64,000 nt of DNA. It comes from Ruegeria sp. Ofav3-42 (GTDB lineage Bacteria > Pseudomonadota > Alphaproteobacteria > Rhodobacterales > Rhodobacteraceae). A program made the position numbers and the translations under genes. Of this stretch, positions 58,218 through 64,000 are shown piece by piece. The DNA lies in NCBI RefSeq assembly GCF_022347725.1, contig NZ_JAKRGB010000008.1, positions 144,443 to 208,442 of the forward strand, in the 5' to 3' direction. The first letter of the stretch is position 1. Every line of letters begins with the position of its first letter. The notes below the pieces were generated by a model. It did no database searches. It had not been told where the DNA came from and saw only the letters and a program-made list of their open reading frames with translations.

Positions 58218-58673
58218 ATGCCAACGATCAAAGGTGATTTGATACAACTTGCATTGGACGGTGAGTTTGACGTCATCGTCCATGGTTGCAATTGCTTCCA
58301 TGCAATGGGCGCCGGGATCGCCAGAGTAATCGCGGCTGAGTTCCCCGATGCGCTGGTGGCCGACAAGCAGACTGAATATGGGGTGCGTTCAAAACTGGGC
58401 ACTGTTTCAACGGCATCGGTGTCGAGGGGAACAACCAGCTTTGTGATCGTAAACGCCTATACTCAATTCCATTGGGGCGGGCCGGGACGGCTAGTTGATT
58501 ACGACGCGATCTCAGCCTGTTTCAATATGATTGCGCGCGGGTTTCCAACCGCGCGCATTGGCTATCCGATGATCGGGGCAGGCCTGGCCGGGGGCGATTG
58601 GGCCGAGATTGCGCCGCGCATTGACGCAGCCTTGAAGGACATGGATCACAAACTGGTTGTTTTACCGGGCTAA
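58218..58673 (+). CDS. macro-domain protein (ADP-ribose-binding type)
   Basis: A 151-residue protein starting at the ATG at 58218 after AAGGGG. It has the macro-domain pattern: IKGDLIQLALDG, DVIVHGCNCFHAMGAGIARVI (N-x-x-x-x-G-x-G binding of ADP-ribose), a long beta-alpha core and GYPMIGAGLAGGDW near residue 120. The family binds or hydrolyses ADP-ribose derivatives. Isolated gene between the rpoC terminator and the EamA transporter. A hairpin with CGGGCTA/TAGCCCG lies over its stop codon. Confidence 0.85.
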   Translation: MPTIKGDLIQLALDGEFDVIVHGCNCFHAMGAGIARVIAAEFPDALVADKQTEYGVRSKLGTVSTASVSRGTTSFVIVNAYTQFHWGGPGRLVDYDAISACFNMIARGFPTARIGYPMIGAGLAGGDWAEIAPRIDAALKDMDHKLVVLPG

Positions 58674-58686
58674 AAAAACTAGCCCG
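58666..58686 (+). terminator. hairpin at the macro-domain gene end
   Basis: CGGGCTA (58666-58672) pairs with TAGCCCG (58680-58686), including the stop codon; the loop is A-rich. No T tract follows, so it is a weak terminator candidate. Confidence 0.4.
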
Positions 58687-58772
58687 ATGCCAGCCCATGG
58701 ATGTTCATTGACATCCTCTATGGGCTTACGGCCAATGGGCCGAGTTTCTTTTGAGAATTGGAATCTGCGATC

Positions 58773-59642
58773 ATGAACCCGAATGTGAAGGGCGCGCTGC
58801 TGATGATGGGCAGTATGGCTGCCTTTACCGTCAATGATGCCCTGATCAAGGCGGCGGGGGCGGAAATGCCGCTGTTTCAGATGGTTGCCCTGCGTGGTGC
58901 CCTGGCGACGTTGCTGGTGTTTCTGATGGCGCGTCATCTGGGCGCTCTGCATTTGAATTTTCCGCGCCACGACAAATGGCTGGTGGCGGCGCGCTGCCTT
59001 GCCGAGCTTTCGGCCACCTTCTTCTTTCTGACCGCACTTTTGCATATGCCTTTGGCGAACGTGACCGCCGTTTTGCAGGCCCTGCCACTGACAGTGACGC
59101 TTGGGGCGGTTCTGTTTTTCGGTGAACACATCGGCTGGCGCAGAATACTGGCAATCGGAATGGGGTTCGCCGGTATGCTGCTAATCGTACGGCCAGGGCC
59201 TGACGGGTTCAGCATATATGCAATTTATGCGCTGATCGCCGTGGCCTCGGTGACAGCACGGGATCTGATAACACGGCGCATGTCCGTTCACGTACCATCG
59301 CTGGCCGTCACGCTCGCAACATCGCTGTCCATCACATTGGCGGCCGGTGTCGCGACTGCGGCAACCGGTTGGGAGCCGGTTTCCTTAGGCGCGGGCTTGA
59401 TGGTGTCATCCGCTGCAGTATTCGTGCTGGCCGGATATCTGTGCAGCGTCATGGTCATGCGGGTTGGGGATGTCGGCTTTATCGCCCCTTTCCGCTATTC
59501 CAGCCTGATATGGGCGTTGGGTCTGGGTTGGGTCGTGTTCGGCGACTGGCCGGATACGATCACGATGTTCGGTGCAGTTCTGGTCGTCGGGGCAGGGCTG
59601 TTCACACTGTTCCGCGAACGTCAGTCTCAACCGGCAGAGTGA
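58773..59642 (+). CDS. EamA-family (DMT) membrane transporter
   Basis: A 289-residue protein with ten predicted membrane helices in two EamA repeats. It begins NPNVKGALLMMGSMAAFTVNDALIKAAG; the second half has SVTARDLITRRM and LICALGLGWVVFGDWPDT-like sequence. Such drug/metabolite transporters export amino acids and other small molecules, but no substrate is indicated. The ATG at 58773 is preferred over an in-frame TTG at 58758. It converges with the next gene and overlaps it by 16 bases. Confidence 0.82.
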   Translation: MNPNVKGALLMMGSMAAFTVNDALIKAAGAEMPLFQMVALRGALATLLVFLMARHLGALHLNFPRHDKWLVAARCLAELSATFFFLTALLHMPLANVTAVLQALPLTVTLGAVLFFGEHIGWRRILAIGMGFAGMLLIVRPGPDGFSIYAIYALIAVASVTARDLITRRMSVHVPSLAVTLATSLSITLAAGVATAATGWEPVSLGAGLMVSSAAVFVLAGYLCSVMVMRVGDVGFIAPFRYSSLIWALGLGWVVFGDWPDTITMFGAVLVVGAGLFTLFRERQSQPAE

Positions 59643-60433
59643 ACCCGCCGCACGTCGTCCTGTTCAATAGCAAAGCGCGCTATGAACTCTCCCTCTTGTT
59701 CCGGGGTGAGCGGAAACAGTTCGGTTTTGCTGGCGCGGGCGTGGGGTGAATCGTTGAAATTGTTCAGGGTCCTGACCCACATCGGCGCGTCGGGATAGCT
59801 GATCACGGGCATGAAGCGGCCGATTTTGTGGTGGGTGAAACTCATGATCGTGTGTTTACAGCCGCCGGCGACATACATGCCCAGACCAACGCCTAAAAGC
59901 GATCGGAACACTTGGGTGGCGCGTATACCGTCAGGTCCGAACCGCGCCAAGAAACCGCTGTTGAAATCAAGCCCGACTGTTCGATTGTTCTGCGCCAACC
60001 CCTTGGCATCACTTGCTGCCACGCGCAGACGTTCGACCAGATCGACCGATACAGCATCGTCGTCGTCATGCCGAAACTGTATGCACGGCTGATCCGGATC
60101 GGTACGGGCGCTATGCAGAACCTCTTTGACAACCGGGCGGTGCCGGGCCGGTTCTCGCTTGACTATACGGATCTGCTTGATGTCCAAGGTGAGATCGTGC
60201 AGCCGCTCTATAGACTCTTTGGGCAGACACTCTCCGATCAGGACCAACAGCTCAAAGTCTTCGTCGGTCTGTTCCCGAAAGCAGGGCAAGGTGGTCGTTT
60301 CGAAAATGCGAAACCGTTCTTCCAGACGGGCAGGGCTATACAGATATTGCCGCCGTTCCTCGACGGTTTCGTGTTCCACCTGATAGCCGCCGATTGCGGG
60401 ATAGGAAAAGCGGCACAGGCCAATGACTTGCAT
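59627..60433 (-). CDS. putative rhamnosyltransferase
   Basis: A 268-residue protein starting at the ATG at 60433 (MQVIGLCRFSYPAIGGYQVE). It has the Rhamno_transf-type pattern: FRIFETTTLPCFREQTDEDFELLVLIG, then RFRIVKREPARHRPVV-like sequence and the metal-binding acidic motif FRHDDDDAVSVDLVER at about residues 115-130. The family is known from cell-surface polysaccharide loci. No other sugar gene is nearby, so its product is unknown. It overlaps the convergent EamA gene tail-to-tail. Confidence 0.7.
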   Translation of the reverse strand: MQVIGLCRFSYPAIGGYQVEHETVEERRQYLYSPARLEERFRIFETTTLPCFREQTDEDFELLVLIGECLPKESIERLHDLTLDIKQIRIVKREPARHRPVVKEVLHSARTDPDQPCIQFRHDDDDAVSVDLVERLRVAASDAKGLAQNNRTVGLDFNSGFLARFGPDGIRATQVFRSLLGVGLGMYVAGGCKHTIMSFTHHKIGRFMPVISYPDAPMWVRTLNNFNDSPHARASKTELFPLTPEQEGEFIARFAIEQDDVRRVHSAG

Positions 60434-60563
60434 GTTTCGTCCGTCGCAAAGTTTCACGGCCACTATGCAGATGTCCTCAATGACCCGCAACGGGAGAGAC
60501 GTTGTGGAACCTGCTGCTGATCTTTGTTAAAACAGCCACATCCGGCTGGCAGGGCAAGCACTG

Positions 60564-60592
60564 TTGACACCCGGGCCGACTCCCCCTATTAC
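60564..60592 (+). promoter_or_regulatory. near-consensus sigma-70 promoter of the str operon
   Basis: TTGACA at 60564-60569 and TATTAC at 60587-60592 are spaced by exactly 17 bases. It lies about 230 bases before rpsL in a 386-base gap that otherwise shows no gene. The -35 box is perfect, as expected for a highly expressed ribosomal operon. Confidence 0.8.
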
Positions 60593-60819
60593 GCGCGACA
60601 TCTCGGTGCCGGGGGCCGCCCCATAACCGATTCCAGTAATGAACTGGTCAAGGCCCGGACAATTTTGCAGTTCGCGCCCTCTGATAACAAACCGCGACGT
60701 TCACCTCGGAATGGGAACGCTCGCGGGTTTTGCGCTTGTGGACGCATGAGTGCAGCGAATTTAACCGCACGCAATGCGCGTGCATGTCATGTGTGTTGCA
60801 AAACGGGGAAGAAACCGGA

Positions 60820-61191
60820 ATGCCAACTATTCAACAGCTGATCCGCAAACCGCGGCAGCCCAAAGTAAAACGCTCGAAGTCCATGCACCTGGAGCAGTGC
60901 CCGCAGAAACGCGGCGTCTGCACCCGTGTGTACACCACCACGCCGAAGAAGCCGAACTCGGCTATGCGTAAGGTTGCCAAGGTGCGCCTGACCAACGGGT
61001 TCGAGGTGATCTCGTACATCCCCGGTGAAAGCCACAACCTGCAGGAACACTCGGTTGTTCTGATCCGTGGCGGCCGTGTAAAAGACCTTCCCGGTGTGCG
61101 TTACCACATCCTGCGCGGTGTTCTGGATACTCAGGGCGTCAAAGATCGTAAGCAACGTCGTTCGAAATACGGCGCGAAGCGTCCCAAGTAA
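60820..61191 (+). CDS. rpsL: 30S ribosomal protein S12
   Basis: A 123-residue S12. It begins [20 protein letters not shown] and has the decoding-site loop [19 protein letters not shown] and the conserved [29 protein letters not shown], ending SKYGAKRPK. The lysine equivalent to the streptomycin-resistance position is K in TTTPKKPNS, so the wild-type form is present. The start at 60820 is fixed by the family N-terminus. Confidence 0.98.
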   Translation: MPTIQQLIRKPRQPKVKRSKSMHLEQCPQKRGVCTRVYTTTPKKPNSAMRKVAKVRLTNGFEVISYIPGESHNLQEHSVVLIRGGRVKDLPGVRYHILRGVLDTQGVKDRKQRRSKYGAKRPK

Positions 61192-61677
<486 letters not shown>

Positions 61678-61695
61678 TCCTAGAGGCTTAGACAA

Positions 61696-63813
61696 ATGTC
61701 ACGCGAATATCCTCTCGAACTGTACCGTAACTTCGGTATCATGGCGCACATCGACGCAGGTAAGACCACCTGCTCGGAGCGTATCCTGTATTACACTGGT
61801 AAATCCCACAACATCGGTGAGGTGCACGATGGTGCAGCCACCATGGACTGGATGGAGCAGGAGCAGGAACGCGGCATCACCATCACTTCGGCTGCGACCA
61901 CCACTTTCTGGGAACGCACCGAAGACGGTCAGACCGCAGAAACTCCCAAGCACCGCCTGAACATCATCGACACCCCCGGCCACGTTGACTTCACCATTGA
62001 AGTTGAACGTTCGCTGGCGGTTCTCGACGGAGCAGTCTGCGTTCTGGACGCAAACGCCGGTGTTGAGCCCCAGACCGAAACCGTGTGGCGTCAGGCTGAC
62101 CGCTACAAGGTTCCGCGTATGGTTTTCGTCAACAAGATGGACAAGATCGGCGCTGACTTCTTCAACTGTGTCAACATGATCGAAGACCGCACCGGCGCAC
62201 GCGCTGTTCCGGTTGGTATTCCGATCGGCGCCGAGTCCGAGCTGGAAGGCCTGATCGACCTGGTCACCATGGAAGAGTGGCTGTGGCAAGGCGAAGATCT
62301 GGGCGCAAGCTGGATCAAAGCTCCGATCCGCGACAGCCTGAAAGACATGGCTGACGAATGGCGCGGCAAGATGATCGAAGCGGCCGTCGAAATGGACGAC
62401 GACGCGATGATGGAATACCTGGAAGGCAATGAGCCCGACGTTCCGACCCTGCGCGCCCTGCTGCGCAAAGGTACGCTGGAAATCGCGTTCGTTCCGGTTC
62501 TGGGTGGTTCGGCGTTCAAGAACAAAGGCGTTCAGCCGCTTCTCAACGCTGTGATCGACTATCTGCCCAGCCCGCTGGACGTTGTTGATTACATGGGCTT
62601 CAAGCCCGGCGACGAGGAAGAAGTTCGTGATATCGCACGTCGTGCGGACGACAACATGGCCTTCTCGGGCCTGGCGTTCAAAATCATGAACGACCCCTTC
62701 GTTGGCTCGCTGACCTTCACCCGGATCTACTCGGGCACCATGAACAAGGGTGACTCGATCCTGAACTCGACCAAAGGTAAGAAAGAGCGCATCGGTCGTA
62801 TGATGATGATGCACTCGAACAACCGGGAAGAGATCGAAGAAGCGTTTGCAGGCGACATCATCGCGCTGGCGGGTCTGAAAGACACCACCACCGGTGACAC
62901 CCTGTGTGACGCGAAGGATCCGGTGGTTCTGGAAACCATGACCTTCCCCGATCCGGTGATCGAGATCGCGGTTGAGCCCAAAACCAAGGGCGACCAGGAA
63001 AAGATGTCCCAGGGTCTGGCCCGTCTGGCCGCCGAAGACCCGTCCTTCCGCGTGGAAACTGATCTGGAATCGGGTCAGACCATCATGAAGGGCATGGGCG
63101 AACTTCACCTGGACATCCTGGTGGACCGTCTGAAGCGCGAGTTCAAGGTCGAGGCGAACATCGGTGCGCCGCAGGTGGCTTACCGTGAAACCATCTCGAT
63201 GCCGGTTGAGCACACCTACACCCACAAGAAACAGTCGGGTGGTTCGGGTCAGTTCGCGGAAGTCAAGCTGGAGATCCAGCCGACCGAAGCAGGCGAAGGC
63301 TATTCGTTCGAAAGCCGCATCGTTGGTGGTGCTGTTCCGAAGGAATACATCCCGGGTGTTGAAAAAGGCATCAACTCGGTCATGGACAGCGGCCCGCTGG
63401 CTGGCTTCCCTGTGATCGACTTCAAGGTTGCCCTGCTGGACGGTAAGTTCCACGACGTTGACTCGAGCGTTCTGGCGTTCGAAATCGCATCGCGGATGTG
63501 TATGCGTGAAGGCATGCGCAAAGCTGGCGCGAAACTGCTGGAGCCGATCATGAAGGTCGAAGTGATCACCCCGGAAGAATATACCGGCGGTATCATCGGC
63601 GACCTGACCTCGCGTCGGGGCCAGGTGTCTGGACAAGAGCCGCGCGGCAACGCAATCGCGATCGACGCGTTCGTTCCGCTGGCCAACATGTTCGGCTACA
63701 TCAACACTCTGCGTTCGATGTCGTCGGGCCGTGCCCAGTTCACCATGCAGTTCGACCACTACGATCCGGTTCCGCAGAACATCTCGGACGAGATCCAGGC
63801 GAAATACGCATAA
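61696..63813 (+). CDS. fusA: elongation factor G
   Basis: A 705-residue canonical EF-G. The G domain is complete: [39 protein letters not shown] and [10 protein letters not shown]. Domains III to V are normal ([20 protein letters not shown] and [16 protein letters not shown]). Comparison with the divergent paralogue at 23845-25776 shows what the latter has lost. Third gene of rpsL-rpsG-fusA-tuf. Confidence 0.98.
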   Translation: MSREYPLELYRNFGIMAHIDAGKTTCSERILYYTGKSHNIGEVHDGAATMDWMEQEQERGITITSAATTTFWERTEDGQTAETPKHRLNIIDTPGHVDFTIEVERSLAVLDGAVCVLDANAGVEPQTETVWRQADRYKVPRMVFVNKMDKIGADFFNCVNMIEDRTGARAVPVGIPIGAESELEGLIDLVTMEEWLWQGEDLGASWIKAPIRDSLKDMADEWRGKMIEAAVEMDDDAMMEYLEGNEPDVPTLRALLRKGTLEIAFVPVLGGSAFKNKGVQPLLNAVIDYLPSPLDVVDYMGFKPGDEEEVRDIARRADDNMAFSGLAFKIMNDPFVGSLTFTRIYSGTMNKGDSILNSTKGKKERIGRMMMMHSNNREEIEEAFAGDIIALAGLKDTTTGDTLCDAKDPVVLETMTFPDPVIEIAVEPKTKGDQEKMSQGLARLAAEDPSFRVETDLESGQTIMKGMGELHLDILVDRLKREFKVEANIGAPQVAYRETISMPVEHTYTHKKQSGGSGQFAEVKLEIQPTEAGEGYSFESRIVGGAVPKEYIPGVEKGINSVMDSGPLAGFPVIDFKVALLDGKFHDVDSSVLAFEIASRMCMREGMRKAGAKLLEPIMKVEVITPEEYTGGIIGDLTSRRGQVSGQEPRGNAIAIDAFVPLANMFGYINTLRSMSSGRAQFTMQFDHYDPVPQNISDEIQAKYA

Positions 63814-63824
63814 GCGAAGATTTG

Positions 63825-63849
63825 AGGGAGCTCGGTTAACGGGCTCCCT
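63825..63849 (+). promoter_or_regulatory. hairpin in the fusA-tuf gap
   Basis: AGGGAGC (63825-63831) pairs with GCTCCCT (63843-63849) across 11 bases. No T run follows, so it may be a partial attenuator or processing stem setting the tuf dose; AAAGGAGG just beyond is the tuf ribosome site. Confidence 0.5.
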
Positions 63850-63873
63850 TCATTACCGAAAAAGGAGGCCATC

Positions 63874-64000
63874 ATGGCAAAGGAAAAGTTTGAGCGTACA
63901 AAACCGCACGTCAACATCGGCACGATTGGCCACGTTGACCACGGCAAGACCACGCTGACCGCAGCAATCACCAAGTATTTCGGTGACTTCAAAGCGTATG
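63874..64000 (+). CDS. tuf: elongation factor Tu, N-terminal part (runs off right edge)
   Basis: The first 42 codons of EF-Tu: [20 protein letters not shown], then [15 protein letters not shown] (P-loop GHVDHGKT), at the fixed place after fusA. AAAGGAGGCC gives a strong ribosome site. The rest of the gene is outside the window. Confidence 0.97.
   Translation, partial: MAKEKFERTKPHVNIGTIGHVDHGKTTLTAAITKYFGDFKAY

Overview
The window looks like a chromosomal segment of a Roseobacter-group alphaproteobacterium (Rhodobacteraceae, Ruegeria/Phaeobacter-like). The reasons are the high G+C and codon use, a TrcR/DUF1013 regulator, an FnrL-hemN pair, a ccoNOQP-ccoGHIS set with FNR-type boxes, a yejABEF-type peptide transporter, and a protein with the VPLP-type C-terminal sorting tail common in Rhodobacterales. 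No tRNA, rRNA, CRISPR array, transposase or integrase gene was recognised. This is inference from the sequence alone; no search was run.

Layout. 1-16.8 kb is a mosaic of short housekeeping units: a truncated MocR-type regulator; an ArsR regulator with a metal permease and a clear palindromic operator; trcR; an RNase T2; recR-ybaB-dnaX; a cobalamin riboswitch in front of one small cysteine-motif protein; rsgA; the SRP RNA; cpdB; nudC; and pheA. 16.8-23.2 kb holds a membrane-anchored cytochrome c and a complete peptide ABC transporter operon (yejABEF). 23.2-29.3 kb holds a frameshifted DUF995 gene, a divergent EF-G paralogue, hemN/fnrL sharing one FNR box, a GlsB-like protein and a universal stress protein. 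29.4-38.5 kb is the microaerobic respiration island: cbb3 oxidase (ccoNOQP), a LysR regulator, and the assembly genes ccoGHIS. FNR-type boxes lie upstream of both cco units.

38.6-58.1 kb is the secE-nusG-rplKA-rplJL-rpoBC transcription/translation cluster, and here it is unusually interrupted. Three genes on the opposite strand sit between nusG and rplK. A VPLPGG-tailed secreted protein and an opposite-strand kinase-like gene sit between rplA and rplJ. A cysteine-rich secreted protein gene is wedged between rpoB and rpoC. Two of these sites carry second copies of the neighbouring gene's 3' region. A 92-base copy of the rplA 3' end (84/92 identical, most differences in third codon positions, followed by a similar terminator hairpin) lies beyond the VPLPGG gene. 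A weaker 46-base nusG-like relic lies beyond the peptidoglycan-binding gene. This pattern of cargo plus a duplicated host-gene 3' end is the most notable structure in the window.

58.1-64 kb holds a macro-domain protein, an EamA transporter, a rhamnosyltransferase-like protein and the str operon (rpsL-rpsG-fusA-tuf) behind a near-consensus promoter; tuf runs off the right edge.
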